From: Vallitalea longa
GTDB lineage: Bacteria > Bacillota > Clostridia > Lachnospirales > Vallitaleaceae
NCBI RefSeq assembly: GCF_027923465.1
Contig: NZ_BRLB01000001.1
Location: 1,116,001-1,180,000 of the forward strand
DNA: 64,000 nt
Direction of reading: 5' to 3'
Shown here piece by piece: positions 25,401 through 35,973 of the stretch. Numbering within the stretch: position 1 is the first letter of the stretch; each line of letters starts with the position of its first letter. The position numbers and the translations under genes were made by a program. The notes beneath the pieces are model-generated. The model was not told where the DNA came from, did no database searches, and worked only from the letters and a program-made list of their open reading frames with translations.

Positions 25401-27866
25401 TTATTTTTCCATAATCACTTCAGTTTTTTTCAATTTCCATATTTCATTAGCATATTGTAAAATAGTCCTGTCTGAAGAGAATTTTCCGCTGTTTGCAGTA
25501 TTAAGCATTGCCATCTTAGCCCATTTCCTTTGATTAGCATATGTTGCATCAATCTTTTTATGTGCTTCTTTATAGCTATCAAAATCTTTTAATATGAAGT
25601 ATGGGTCTGGTCTTCCTCCATATCCATCCAGAAGGGAATCATATATCTCTCTAAATAAATCAGGGTCATCAGGTGCATAGAACCCATTAATCAACTGGGT
25701 CACTACTTTTCTTATGTCTTCATTATTATTATATATATCCCATGGATTATATGAATTCTCATGCTGTAGATTTATTACTTCTTCAGAAGTCATTCCAAAT
25801 ATGAAACAGTTTTCTTCCCCGACTTCTTCAACTATTTCAATGTTGGCACCATCCATTGTGCCTATTGTTATTGCTCCATTCAACATAAGTTTCATATTAC
25901 CTGTTCCAGAAGCTTCCTTACTGGCTGTAGATATCTGTTCACTTACATCAGCAGCAGCTATGATAATCTCTGCATTGGAAACATTATAATTCTCTATAAA
26001 AACGACTTTTATCTTATTTTTGATATTGGTGTCGTTGTTGATTCTGTCTGCAACATTATTAATTAATTTTATGATAAGTTTTGCTCTTGTATATCCAGGT
26101 GCTGCTTTTGCACCAAATATAAAAGTTCTAGGAATCATATCCAGATCAGGATTTTCCAATAATTTATTGTATAGATACATTACATGCAATATATTCATCA
26201 ACTGTCTTTTATATTCATGTAACCTTTTTATCTGCACATCAAATATGGATCTTGGATCAACTTCAATATTATTATGTTTTTTTATATACTTTCCTAACCT
26301 GACTTTATTATCATATTTAATTTTCATAAATTCCTTTTGTTCTTGTTCATCATCAACATATTGATCGAGTTTCTTAATATGAGTTAGAGATGTTATCCAT
26401 TCATCACCTATAAGGTCAGTAATAAAATCTGCTAGTTTTGGATTTGCCTCCAATAGAAATCTTCTCTGTGTGATTCCATTAGTTTTGTTATTAAATTTAC
26501 CAGGGTATATATTGTAGAACTCTTTCAATTCTTCTTTTTTAAGTATTTCTGTGTGGAGAACAGCAACTCCATTAACACAATGGCTACCAACAATACACAT
26601 GAAAGCCATTTTTATTTGTCCATTCATGATTATTGACATTTTATCTATTTGCTCTTTATCCAAGTGAAATTCATTAACTAAGCTAAGGCAGAATCTCCTG
26701 TTGATTTCTTCAATAATCATATATATTCTAGGCAACAATCTACTCAACAATTCAATGGGCCATTTTTCAAGAGCTTCACTCATAATTGTATGATTGGTGT
26801 ACGCACAAGTTTTTGTTGTAATATCCCAAGCTTCTTCCCATTCCAGTTCTTCTTCATCTAATAATATACGCATAAGTTCTGGTATCGTAAGAGAAGGATG
26901 GGTATCATTTATATGAAATGCTACTTTATCAGGTAATTCATGAATATCAGCATGTTTTTGTTTGAATTTATTGATTACTTGCTGTACCGTAGCAGAAACG
27001 AAGAAATACTGCTGCTTAAGCCTTAACTCTTTTCCTCTATAATGGTTATCATTAGGATACAAAACTTCTACAATAGATTTTGCTAGATTCTCCTGTTCTA
27101 CTGCCTTATGATATTCTCCCCTATCAAAGGATTCAAGATCGAATTTCACTAATGCTTCTGCATCCCATAATCTCAATGTATTGACAGTGTTATTGTCATA
27201 TCCTACGATAGGTATGTCATAAGGAACAGCTTTTACCGATTGGTAATTTTCTTGAATAAATTTATCTCTTCCATTTGGTGTTTTCAACACTCTTACATCA
27301 CCAAAAAATCTCACTTCTACCCCATATTCATCTCTTCTGACTTCAAATGGATTACCGTTTTTTAACCATTCATCTGGTCTTTCCACTTGGTATCCATCAA
27401 TAATTTTTTGCTCGAATATCCCATAACGATAACGTATACCACAACCATATGCAGGAAATTCAAGAGTAGATAATGAATCCAAGAAACAAGCTGCTAATCT
27501 GCCAAGTCCTCCATTACCAAGTCCAGGGTCTGGTTCCATATCCTCAATTGCATTAAGATCTATACTCAACTCTTCACATACTTCTTTAACAACTTTATCA
27601 ACTTTCATGTTGATGATACTGTTTCCTAAAGCTCTTCCCATTAGAAACTCCATAGATAGATAATATACAGTCTTAGGGTCAACTTCATCATATGTTTTAT
27701 GGGTTTCAATCCATTGATCTATAATAATATCTCTTACTGCAAAAGCAAGAGCCTGAAAAATCTGCTCTTTCGAAGCTTGATCAATAGTCTTCCTAAATTG
27801 GTTTTTTATATTTTCGAGTATTGCTTCTTTCAAATCTTCTACTGTAACATCTAGTCTATCCATCAT
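25401..27866 (-). CDS. glgP: Glycogen/starch/maltodextrin phosphorylase
   Basis: About 821 residues, the normal size. Features: YYLSMEFLMGRALGNSI, DPGLGNGGLGRLAACFLDS, VAFHINDTHPSLTIPELMR, and the PLP-binding signature EASGTGNMKLMLNGAITIGT followed by MDGANIEI with its Lys. It releases glucose-1-phosphate from alpha-1,4-glucans in the cytoplasm. The start is set at ATG 27866, nine bases from AAAGGA; three other ATG/TTG codons within 12 bases are possible. malQ at 44 kb probably acts in the same pathway. Confidence 0.96.
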   Translation of the reverse strand: MMDRLDVTVEDLKEAILENIKNQFRKTIDQASKEQIFQALAFAVRDIIIDQWIETHKTYDEVDPKTVYYLSMEFLMGRALGNSIINMKVDKVVKEVCEELSIDLNAIEDMEPDPGLGNGGLGRLAACFLDSLSTLEFPAYGCGIRYRYGIFEQKIIDGYQVERPDEWLKNGNPFEVRRDEYGVEVRFFGDVRVLKTPNGRDKFIQENYQSVKAVPYDIPIVGYDNNTVNTLRLWDAEALVKFDLESFDRGEYHKAVEQENLAKSIVEVLYPNDNHYRGKELRLKQQYFFVSATVQQVINKFKQKHADIHELPDKVAFHINDTHPSLTIPELMRILLDEEELEWEEAWDITTKTCAYTNHTIMSEALEKWPIELLSRLLPRIYMIIEEINRRFCLSLVNEFHLDKEQIDKMSIIMNGQIKMAFMCIVGSHCVNGVAVLHTEILKKEELKEFYNIYPGKFNNKTNGITQRRFLLEANPKLADFITDLIGDEWITSLTHIKKLDQYVDDEQEQKEFMKIKYDNKVRLGKYIKKHNNIEVDPRSIFDVQIKRLHEYKRQLMNILHVMYLYNKLLENPDLDMIPRTFIFGAKAAPGYTRAKLIIKLINNVADRINNDTNIKNKIKVVFIENYNVSNAEIIIAAADVSEQISTASKEASGTGNMKLMLNGAITIGTMDGANIEIVEEVGEENCFIFGMTSEEVINLQHENSYNPWDIYNNNEDIRKVVTQLINGFYAPDDPDLFREIYDSLLDGYGGRPDPYFILKDFDSYKEAHKKIDATYANQRKWAKMAMLNTANSGKFSSDRTILQYANEIWKLKKTEVIMEK

Positions 27867-27875
27867 TATCATCAA

Positions 27876-28144
27876 TCCTTTCAGTAAACGGCATATCTCC
27901 TTCTACATATTATGCCTAAGATGATGTTTTTTTACTTATATTTTATTAAAAAATTAAATATCTTGGATTACTGACAATCTATTCAAATCATAGATTAATA
28001 ACAACATTCCCATAGTATTGAATATCTATAAACAAAAGTTATAATGATAAAAAGGGTTAAATATAAGTATATTTGGATTATATATATACTTAAAATGAAT
28101 ATATATATTGATAATATCATAATTATAGTGGGTGAATTATAATA
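27876..28144. other. Non-coding region upstream of glgP
   Basis: AT-rich sequence without a recognisable gene. With 28232-28420 it makes a gap of about 600 bases between glgP and ileS, interrupted only by the doubtful small frame at 28145. A glgP promoter must lie here on the minus strand but none stands out. Confidence 0.4.
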
Positions 28145-28231
28145 ATGGAAAAAGCTTTAGCTTTTCTATACAAAATTACTTTAGATTTTTTACAACTGAA
28201 TATTGGGATAGAACAATATGAAAAAAGTTGA
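28145..28231 (+). CDS. Doubtful 28-residue open frame
   Basis: An ATG frame encoding MEKALAFLYKITLDFL and ending in QYEKS, preceded by GTGGGTGAATTATAATA, which could be a weak ribosome site. It is the only plus-strand frame in this gap and has an amphipathic composition like small membrane-active peptides. It may equally be chance in AT-rich DNA. No relative is recognised. Confidence 0.2.
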   Translation: MEKALAFLYKITLDFLQLNIGIEQYEKS

Positions 28232-28420
28232 GAATAGATTACAAATGTAAATAGTAAACTATTATTTAGTAGTTACTCAGGAAATATTTTATGCCATATT
28301 GTGAACCATGTTATAATCCTACTAAGATTGTAGACATCATGTGACTGATATTAAAATGGAGACCAAGAAAACATACTGACATTAACGAAACTGGCAAAAT
28401 TTTTTAATAAAACTTAATAA

Positions 28421-28457
28421 AAAAGCGAAGAGCTGTTAACCAACAACTCTCCGCTTT
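28421..28457 (-). terminator. Terminator after ileS
   Basis: Minus-strand hairpin with outer stem AAAGCG/CGCTTT and inner AGAG/CTCT and TGTT/AACA pairs, followed by TTTTATTAAG. Confidence 0.82.
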
Positions 28458-28473
28458 ATTATTAAATATTTTT

Positions 28474-31400
28474 TTATTTTATTTTCTCAACAGCTAAATA
28501 TATTTTTTCGCCGTTTATTTTCCATTCTTTCTCGTAAACATCACTGTTCTTACCTACATTAAGAACATCAGCTAATGTTTCAGATAATAATTCTTCTTTG
28601 TTTCTATTAACGATATCCACTAGTTTTTCATTATCATCAACATATATCTTGATATGGTCTGTAACTTCAAAATCAGCTTCTTTTCTCATAGTCTGGATTT
28701 TGCTTATGATTTCTCTGACAAAACCTTCTTCTATAAGTTCTTCTGATAGATTAGTATCAATTACAACAGTTACATCCTTATCAGTATTAGTTTCAAATCC
28801 TGGTTTCTTAGTAGATTCAATTAACAAATCTTCTTCAGCAAGTTCTACAGGATTACCATCAATGTCAAACTTAAGAACTCCGTTTGCCTTTAATTCATCC
28901 ATCATCTTATTACCATCACCATCTTGTAGTAATGTTCTAATCTGATTTAATAATCTACCATATTTTGGACCTACTGTCTTAAGTTGTGGCTTGAAATTGT
29001 AAGTTGTAAATTCTCTAACATCATCTGTAAATAAAACTTCTTTTATGTTAAGCTCTTCTGATACAATATCTTTGTATAGTTCAGGTAGATTGAAAGAAGA
29101 TTTTATATACATCTTACCGATAGGTTGTCTGTTTTTGATATTAGCACTGTTTCTACAAGCTCTACCACAGATAACAATCTTAAGAACTAAATCCATGTTT
29201 TTCTCTAGTTCTTCATCAATATATTTATCATCAGCAACAGGGAAGTCACATAAATGTACACTTTCTGGTGCTTTCTTATTAAAGTTAAACTCAAGATTTC
29301 TATATATCTGCTCTGCCATAAATGGTATGAATGGAGCTGATATTTTAGCCATAGTTGTAAGAGCAGTATATAATGTCATATAAGCATTGATTTTATCCTG
29401 TGGCATATCTTTCTGCCAGAATCTCTCTCTACTTCTTCTTACATACCAATTACTAAGGTCATCAACGAATTCCATCATTGCTCTTGATGATTCAGTAATT
29501 AAATAATTATCAAGATTAGTGTCTACTATCTTAATCAATGTATTTAATTTTGATAATAGCCATTTATCCATTAATGATAATTTATCATACTCAAGTTGGT
29601 ACTTAGTAGGATTAAATTCATCAATATTAGCATAGAGCACATAGAATGCATACGTATTCCAGAATGTTCCCATAAACTTACGTTGACCTTCGATTACTGC
29701 ATTGTCATAAAACTTATTTGGAAGCCAAGGAGCACTATTGTTATAGAAATACCATCTTACTGCATCAGCACCATGTTTGTTTAATGCTTCAAATGGATCT
29801 ACAGCATTTCCTTTGGATTTGGACATCTTTTGTCCATTTTCATCTTGAACAAGTCCAAGTACTATAACATTCTTGAATGCTGGCTTATCAAATAGTAATG
29901 TTGATATTGCAAGTAATGAATAGAACCATCCTCTTGTTTGGTCAACAGCTTCACTAATAAAGTTCGCTGGGAAGTTATCTTCAAATATCTCTTTATTTTC
30001 AAATGGGTAATGCCATTGAGCATAAGGCATTGAACCTGAGTCAAACCAACAGTCAATTACTGGTGTAACTCTCTTCATTTTTTTATTACATTTTGGACAA
30101 TTTATAAGTACATCATCAATGTATGGTCTGTGAAGTTCAATATCATCAGGACAGTTATCACTCATGCTCTTAAGTTCTTCTATACTTCCTATAGCATGAC
30201 GGTGTCCACATTCACATTCCCAGATATTAAGAGGTGTTCCCCAATATCTGTCACGGCTTAATCCCCAGTCCATAACATTTTCTAACCAGTTACCGAATCT
30301 CTTGGTTCCGATAGATTCTGGAAGCCAATTAATCTGATCATTATTTTTAATTAGATTATCTCTCACTTCTGTCATCTTAATAAACCATGTATCTCTAGCA
30401 TAATATATAAGTGGAGTATCACATCTCCAACAGTAAGGATATGAGTGTTCAAAATCAAGGGCAGCAAATAATAATCCCTTTTCTTCTAAATAATCTATGA
30501 TTAATGGGTCTGCTTTCTTCACAAACATACCTTTCCATGGTGTAACAGCTTCAACAAATTCACCACGATCATCAACTAACTGTACAAATGGTAAATCATA
30601 ATTTCTTCCTACAACTGCATCATCTTCACCAAAAGCTGGAGCAGTATGAACAACTCCTGTACCATCAGTTAATGTAACATAATCTGCACAAGCTACATAG
30701 TATGCCTTTTTGCTAGGTGATGCAAAATTAAATAATGGTACATACTCTGTATATTCAAGATCTTTACCTTTGTAATTTTCGACTACTTCATAATCTTCGC
30801 CTAAAACTTTAGTAGCTAAAGCTTCTGCTAAAATATAAAACTCATCTTCTACTTTTACTTTTACATAATCTTCTACAGGGTTAACTGATAAAGCTACGTT
30901 AGAAGGTAATGTCCAAGGAGTAGTTGTCCAAGCTAATATATACACATTATCTTCGCCTTTAACTTTAAATTTAGCGATGACAGACTTTTCTTTTACATCT
31001 TTATAACCTTGAGCTACCTCATGGCTTGAAAGTGGAGTTCCACAACGTGGGCAATAAGGAACTATTTTATGTCCTTTGTATAATAAATCTTTTTCCCAGA
31101 TTTGTTTTAGGATCCACCAAACTGATTCAATATAATTATTATGATAAGTTACATATGGGTCATCCATATCTGCCCAGAATCCAACAGTTCCACTGAAATC
31201 TTCCCACATTCCTTTATATTTCCATACACTTTCTTTACACTTTTCAATAAAAGGTTCTAGACCATATTCTTCAATCTGTTCTTTTCCATCAAGACCCAAT
31301 AATTTCTCTACCTCTAATTCAACAGGTAATCCATGTGTATCCCATCCAGCTTTTCTAAGAACTTTATAACCTTTCATTGTTCTATATCTAGGTATTAAGT

Positions 31401-31596
31401 CTTTTATAACTCTAGTAAGGACATGTCCAATATGAGGTTTACCATTAGCTGTTGGTGGTCCATCATAAAAAGTATACGTAGGTCCGTCCTTTCTTAAATC
31501 TATACTCTTCTTAAATATATCATTTTCATTCCAAAAACTCAGAACTTCCTTTTCACGATCCCTAAAATTAAGATCAGTGGATACTTTCTTGTACAC
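28474..31596 (-). CDS. ileS: Isoleucyl-tRNA synthetase
   Basis: 1040 residues. The class I motif HIGH occurs in PPTANGKPHIGHVLTR and KMSKS in GQKMSKSKGNAVDPFEAL; WTTTPWTLPSNVAL begins the editing domain, where TGVVHTAPAFGEDD is also seen. Cysteine pairs (CPRCGTPLSSHE; CECGHRH; CPKCNKK) and the length fit the longer, eukaryote-like IleRS form found in many clostridia. GTG start with AGGAGG eight bases upstream. The 5' leader is short and shows no T-box, so ordinary promoter control is likely (TATAAT near 31668). Confidence 0.97.
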   Translation of the reverse strand: MYKKVSTDLNFRDREKEVLSFWNENDIFKKSIDLRKDGPTYTFYDGPPTANGKPHIGHVLTRVIKDLIPRYRTMKGYKVLRKAGWDTHGLPVELEVEKLLGLDGKEQIEEYGLEPFIEKCKESVWKYKGMWEDFSGTVGFWADMDDPYVTYHNNYIESVWWILKQIWEKDLLYKGHKIVPYCPRCGTPLSSHEVAQGYKDVKEKSVIAKFKVKGEDNVYILAWTTTPWTLPSNVALSVNPVEDYVKVKVEDEFYILAEALATKVLGEDYEVVENYKGKDLEYTEYVPLFNFASPSKKAYYVACADYVTLTDGTGVVHTAPAFGEDDAVVGRNYDLPFVQLVDDRGEFVEAVTPWKGMFVKKADPLIIDYLEEKGLLFAALDFEHSYPYCWRCDTPLIYYARDTWFIKMTEVRDNLIKNNDQINWLPESIGTKRFGNWLENVMDWGLSRDRYWGTPLNIWECECGHRHAIGSIEELKSMSDNCPDDIELHRPYIDDVLINCPKCNKKMKRVTPVIDCWFDSGSMPYAQWHYPFENKEIFEDNFPANFISEAVDQTRGWFYSLLAISTLLFDKPAFKNVIVLGLVQDENGQKMSKSKGNAVDPFEALNKHGADAVRWYFYNNSAPWLPNKFYDNAVIEGQRKFMGTFWNTYAFYVLYANIDEFNPTKYQLEYDKLSLMDKWLLSKLNTLIKIVDTNLDNYLITESSRAMMEFVDDLSNWYVRRSRERFWQKDMPQDKINAYMTLYTALTTMAKISAPFIPFMAEQIYRNLEFNFNKKAPESVHLCDFPVADDKYIDEELEKNMDLVLKIVICGRACRNSANIKNRQPIGKMYIKSSFNLPELYKDIVSEELNIKEVLFTDDVREFTTYNFKPQLKTVGPKYGRLLNQIRTLLQDGDGNKMMDELKANGVLKFDIDGNPVELAEEDLLIESTKKPGFETNTDKDVTVVIDTNLSEELIEEGFVREIISKIQTMRKEADFEVTDHIKIYVDDNEKLVDIVNRNKEELLSETLADVLNVGKNSDVYEKEWKINGEKIYLAVEKIK

Positions 31597-31675
31597 CTTT
31601 ATACCTCCTAAGTAATCATATGTTTTTTCACTTTCATCTTATATAAAATATAAACATAAACGGTATATTATATAC

Positions 31676-31706
31676 AAGCCCTTACATCAGTTTCGATGAA
31701 GGGCTT
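31676..31706. terminator. Hairpin between ileS and the SNF symporter
   Basis: Stem AAGCCCTT/AAGGGCTT with an inner CATC/GATG pairing. The T-run (TTTTTT) lies on the plus-strand side, although flanking genes are on the minus strand. It may end the symporter transcript inefficiently or block antisense transcription towards it. Confidence 0.5.
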
Positions 31707-31772
31707 TTTTACGTCTACCACTACATATTACATTATTATAACCCTAAAATTAAACTTTGTAAAGAAATAATA

Positions 31773-33131
31773 TTATCCTATTCCCCCATAAAAAATCCCC
31801 AAAATATAAACGATTATAGTAAGACCGCAGAACAAATATTTTGCCATTGGTTCAAACCATGGTCCTATAGGTTTAACTCTTCCCATCTGAGCCTGCTGTC
31901 TTGCGAATTTCGTACCGCATACCCAGAAGAACATTATTCCAGCTAACAATGCACCAAGTGGAATAATATAGATAGATACTATATCCATCCAAATACCCAG
32001 ATTGTCTCCATTTTCGACTAGAAGACCAACTGAACCACTTATTATTGCTATTATTAAAATGGAAACACCTCTTGAAAGTTTGAATCTATTTTGCAATGTC
32101 TCAACTGGAGCTTCAAAGAGATTCATCAATGATGAAATTCCAGCAAATAAAACTGCTATGAAGAAAATTATAGCAAACAGTTGACCTGCTGGCATTAACT
32201 TGAAAACCTTTGGCATAGTTATAAACATAAGTGGAGGTCCTGAAGCTTTATCTAAACCAAATGCAAAAACTGAAGGTATAATAACCATTGCCGCAAGCAT
32301 TGCAGCTATTGTATCAAAGAGTGCTACAAATTTGGCTGAAGCCACAACATCTTCATTTTTTTTAAGATAACTTCCGTAAACCAATGTCCCTGATCCTGCT
32401 AATGACAAAGAGAAAAAGGCTTGCCCCAAAGCATAGACCCATGTCTTCGGCTCTGCTAAAAGATTCCAATCTGGCAAGAAAAGATATTTATAACCATCTA
32501 GTGCACCATCTATGGTAATGACTTTTATGGCAAGAATTATAAATAGGACAAAAAATGCTGGCATCATTACCTTATTAACTTTTTCTATCCCTTTTGAAAT
32601 ACCAAAATACATTATGAGAAATGTTATCAGTAATCCTGCAAAGTGCCATCCCACACTACCTAGAGGACCTGCTATTTCACCAAAATAAGCCCCACTTTCT
32701 TCTGCATTTGTTAGAGCTCCTGTTATGGCTCCAACTGTAAATCTTAGTATCCAACCGATTACGACTGCATATCCTATTGCAATTCCTAAAGAGCCTATTA
32801 TTGGAATTAGTCCAATTATATCACCATGCTTTTTGCCCCTTCTTTCAAGAGCTTTTTTAAATGCTCCTAATGGTCCGGTTCTCATTGCACGACCAAAAGA
32901 CATCTCCCCTATTACTCCTGTAATCCCTATTATTATTACAAATAAGAAATATGGAATTAAAAAGGCTGCTCCACCGAACTGACCCACTCTATAAGGGAAC
33001 ATCCATAAATTTCCCATTCCTACTGCTGAGCCAATACATGCTAAGATAAAACCTGTTTTAGAATTAAATATATCTCGTTTCTCTGGCATATCTCCTTTCA
33101 TTTTTATATTATTCAACCTTCTTTTACCCAT
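31773..33131 (-). CDS. SNF-family sodium-dependent amino-acid transporter
   Basis: About 452 residues and 11-12 membrane helices. The N-terminal signature is GFILACIGSAVGMGNLWMFPYRVGQFGGAAF, here as GSAVGMGNLWMFPY then GGAAFLIPY, the Na+ and substrate site of the neurotransmitter:sodium symporter family (LeuT, TnaT). Bacterial members import neutral or aromatic amino acids. Proximity to tnaA makes tryptophan a reasonable but unproven substrate (TnaT of Symbiobacterium is in this family). ATG at 33131 follows GAGGTGA; further upstream codons have no ribosome site. Confidence 0.92.
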   Translation of the reverse strand: MGKRRLNNIKMKGDMPEKRDIFNSKTGFILACIGSAVGMGNLWMFPYRVGQFGGAAFLIPYFLFVIIIGITGVIGEMSFGRAMRTGPLGAFKKALERRGKKHGDIIGLIPIIGSLGIAIGYAVVIGWILRFTVGAITGALTNAEESGAYFGEIAGPLGSVGWHFAGLLITFLIMYFGISKGIEKVNKVMMPAFFVLFIILAIKVITIDGALDGYKYLFLPDWNLLAEPKTWVYALGQAFFSLSLAGSGTLVYGSYLKKNEDVVASAKFVALFDTIAAMLAAMVIIPSVFAFGLDKASGPPLMFITMPKVFKLMPAGQLFAIIFFIAVLFAGISSLMNLFEAPVETLQNRFKLSRGVSILIIAIISGSVGLLVENGDNLGIWMDIVSIYIIPLGALLAGIMFFWVCGTKFARQQAQMGRVKPIGPWFEPMAKYLFCGLTIIVYILGIFYGGIG

Positions 33132-33166
33132 ATTTTCACCTCGATTTAATATTTTACTGAACAAAA

Positions 33167-33260
33167 GAGGCTATGCCTCGTTCCACAGAGCGGATTTGTC
33201 GTTAGGAAAGTTTCCTTAGCGCATATGAAAACTTTTCCTATTAAGGCAAAAAAGTTTAGC
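33167..33260 (-). repeat. Structured leader with dispersed hairpin repeat (copy 2)
   Basis: On the minus strand TAGGAAAAGTTT can pair with AAACTTTCCTA downstream, and a compact GAGGCATAGCCTC hairpin followed by TTTTG lies 35 bases before the symporter start. The GAGGC hairpin recurs at 9855 and 57035. It could be a leader with a conditional terminator or an inserted repeat. The remaining gap to 33653 holds AT-rich DNA with no gene seen. Confidence 0.4.
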
Positions 33261-33653
33261 ACATTAATATAATAATATAACATAGTTAAACTTTTTTAAA
33301 TACCTTTTTTAATTTTTGCTTTACTTTATTTTACCTTCCCTCTAATTAATACTTCTTTAATTGATTATTTTCTTGTTAATAATCTATACAATTAATTTTC
33401 AATTTTATTTTGAACTTTCTCATCAATATCAACTATAACATTGGATAATAACATATCTATTTTCTTTAATTTACCATATATTCTTGCCCCTGTATATATT
33501 TGATTTGTTGCTACATTGTTCACTCTAGAATGTGACCAGTATTGTTTATATATGTTAATATATATGAGAAAGGACAGTGATTCAAAAAAATAATATATAA
33601 TATACCTTTTTAATAGAATATTTAATAGTAACCAGAGTAAAGGAGAAAATTAC

Positions 33654-34316
33654 ATGAAAAAGAAATTGATACCTATTATTTTAATTGTAGTAGCTATTGT
33701 CATTATATCAATTGTAGTATTTAGTTCTAAAAGAACTGATACTACAACAGCAGACAATACTAACAAGACAGCTTTAGAAAACACTAAAACCAATGAACAA
33801 AAAAACGACTTAGAAAACACCAAAATCAATAATCAAAATTCTGACTCAGAAAGCACTAAAATTGATAACCAAGATACAAACTCACAAGATAATCCAGTTG
33901 ATGTCATTGAAAATAAAGAAGATGATACAACTAACGAGCAACCAGAAACAAACATTAAAGAAGAAGTTATAGATTATATCCTTAATGGTCAAGAAAATAA
34001 ATCCGACGCAGATAAACTTAATTGGAGTAAATCATTTCTTGAACAAGTTGATATAGCCAAATTATATGATGAATATCTAACTGATGGAGGTAAAGCTGAC
34101 GATATAGAGGAAGTGGCTAAATACATAACCTTGAATGCCCCAATCTCTGATAATTGGAAAGAGCTTTTCGAGAATGATTTAAGTGAAACCTATGGAGAAA
34201 AAGTTTCTAAATTAGAACCTTTAGAAGATGATTTATATCAAGCATATATAACTAGTGATGGAAAAGATGTACCCTTTGTTGTCGTATCATCAAGAACTGG
34301 TTATTATCATGGATAG
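33654..34316 (+). CDS. Membrane-anchored secreted protein with short repeats, function unknown
   Basis: 220 residues. An N-terminal helix (LIPIILIVVAIVIISIVVF) exports or anchors it; residues 30-100 are a low-complexity acidic/polar linker with three imperfect 12-residue units (LENTKTNEQKND, LENTKINNQNSD, SESTKIDNQDTN). The C-terminal domain (about 105-220) is unrecognised; it contains DELYLTDGG-like and VPFVVVSSRTGYYHG features. Strong RBS AAAGGAG. It is a plus-strand gene between the symporter and tnaA, convergent with tnaA. It may be a cell-surface lipid- or wall-binding protein; no function is claimed. Confidence 0.8.
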   Translation: MKKKLIPIILIVVAIVIISIVVFSSKRTDTTTADNTNKTALENTKTNEQKNDLENTKINNQNSDSESTKIDNQDTNSQDNPVDVIENKEDDTTNEQPETNIKEEVIDYILNGQENKSDADKLNWSKSFLEQVDIAKLYDEYLTDGGKADDIEEVAKYITLNAPISDNWKELFENDLSETYGEKVSKLEPLEDDLYQAYITSDGKDVPFVVVSSRTGYYHG

Positions 34317-34401
34317 ATTATATATACTTAAAAAGTATTTCTAAGACTGATTAACAATTCATGTCTATCTATGTTACTAAAATTATAATTACGAACTCTA
34401 A

Positions 34402-34434
34402 AATACAGCCTGAATAATTCAGACTGTATTTTCT
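34402..34434. terminator. Bidirectional terminator between convergent genes
   Basis: Stem AAAATACAG/CTGTATTTT with an inner CTGA/TCAG pairing. T-rich on both sides, it can serve the plus-strand surface-protein gene and minus-strand tnaA. Confidence 0.75.
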
Positions 34435-34491
34435 TATGCTAAACTTCTTTAAACACCTTTTAACTCTTTATGAAAATAACTTTCAAATCAT

Positions 34492-35874
34492 TTATTTGAG
34501 AGGTTCAAGACTTGCTTGGAAATGTCTAAGGATAGGTGGTTCCCAAGTGATTCTATATCCTTTGACATCATTTGCTCTTTCTTTGATAGCTATTAATGCA
34601 TCTGCCATAATATCAATATGTGATTGAGTATAAACACGACGAGGAATAGCGAATCTAGTGAATTCAAATGAAGCTTCCAATTGTTTTCCTGTATCAGGAT
34701 TATTACCTAACATGTATGAACCTATATCACATGTACGGATTCCAGCTTCTTTATATAGCTCTATGGCTAATGCTTGACCTGGGAACTCATAATATGGAAT
34801 ATGAGGGAACATCTGTTTAGCATCAACAAATACTCCATGACCTCCTACTGGAGATTGATAAGCTATACCAGCATCATCTAATCTAGATGCAAGATATTCC
34901 ATTTGTCCATTACGGTATTCTAAGTAGTTTTCATCTATACCTTCGTATAAACCAAGTGCTAGACATTCTAGGTCACGACCTGATAATCCACCATATGTAA
35001 TAAATCCTTCAAATGAAATTGTACGTCCTTTAATATCTTGGAATAATTCTTCATCGTCTTTAACTCCGATTAATCCACCCATGTTTACAATAGTATCTTT
35101 TTTAGCACTCATTGTAAACATATCTGCATATGAGAACATTTCTCTAACTATTTCTTTGATGGATTTGTCTGCATATCCTTCTTCTCTTTTCTTAATGAAA
35201 TATGCATTTTCTGCATAACGAGCAGCATCAATATTCATTCTTATACCGTATTTCTTACATACAGCTGCTGTTTCTTTAATATTTTGTATTGATACAGGCT
35301 GACCTCCTGCTGAATTGTTAGTAACTGTCATAACAACTAATGCAATCTTTTCTGGACCATATTCATTAATTAGTTTTTCTAATTTCTCTACATCCATATT
35401 ACCTTTGAATGGTGCTCTAACCTCTGGTTTTTTAGCTTCTGGTACAACACAGTCGATTGCTCTTGCTCCTGTTAATTCAACATGAGCTCTAGTTGTATCA
35501 AAGAACATATTGGATATAGCATATTTTCCTTCTCCCATTAATAAGCCAAATAAAACTTTCTCACCAGCACGACCTTGGTGAACTGGTTGGAAATATTTAT
35601 AATCAAATATATCTTTTGCATTGTTTAAAAGTTTGTAATAACTTTTTCCTCCAGCATAAGCTTCATCACCAACCATAACACCTGCCCATTGTTCTTGACT
35701 CATCGCATTAGTTCCGCTATCAGTCAATAAGTCAATGTAAACGTCTTCTCCTTTTAGATTAAATAAATTATACTTAGCTTCTTTGATTTTTTCTTCTCTT
35801 TCTTCACGTGTAAGCATTTTGATAGTTTCTACCATCTTAATTCTAAATGGTTCTGCTACATATTTCTTAGCCAT
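34492..35874 (-). CDS. tnaA: Tryptophanase (beta-eliminating lyase)
   Basis: 460 residues of the fold-type I PLP beta-eliminating lyases. The N-terminus [20 protein letters not shown] and the PLP lysine in [15 protein letters not shown] (Lys259) are shared with tyrosine phenol-lyase. Two positions favour tryptophanase: Asp126 in MFFDTTRAH (Thr in tyrosine phenol-lyase), and [13 protein letters not shown], lacking the phenol-lyase Arg. The reaction is L-tryptophan to indole, pyruvate and ammonia. ridA lies 99 bases upstream in the same direction. No tnaC-like leader peptide was seen. RBS GGAGG. Confidence 0.93.
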   Translation of the reverse strand: MAKKYVAEPFRIKMVETIKMLTREEREEKIKEAKYNLFNLKGEDVYIDLLTDSGTNAMSQEQWAGVMVGDEAYAGGKSYYKLLNNAKDIFDYKYFQPVHQGRAGEKVLFGLLMGEGKYAISNMFFDTTRAHVELTGARAIDCVVPEAKKPEVRAPFKGNMDVEKLEKLINEYGPEKIALVVMTVTNNSAGGQPVSIQNIKETAAVCKKYGIRMNIDAARYAENAYFIKKREEGYADKSIKEIVREMFSYADMFTMSAKKDTIVNMGGLIGVKDDEELFQDIKGRTISFEGFITYGGLSGRDLECLALGLYEGIDENYLEYRNGQMEYLASRLDDAGIAYQSPVGGHGVFVDAKQMFPHIPYYEFPGQALAIELYKEAGIRTCDIGSYMLGNNPDTGKQLEASFEFTRFAIPRRVYTQSHIDIMADALIAIKERANDVKGYRITWEPPILRHFQASLEPLK

Positions 35875-35973
35875 ATTAAAAAACCTCCATAATCATTATA
35901 TATTCTTATTCAACTTTCATATCTAACTTATAGCTATAAACAAAAGTTGAATCATCCCTTAACCCTTGATATA

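Noticed and set aside
31597-31772. T-box leader for ileS
   Set aside because: The leader is short and has no T-box sequence or specifier loop; the hairpin there has its T-run on the wrong strand.
34492-35874. Tyrosine phenol-lyase
   Set aside because: Asp in MFFDTTRAH and loss of the phenol-lyase Arg in GIRTCDIGS match tryptophanase.
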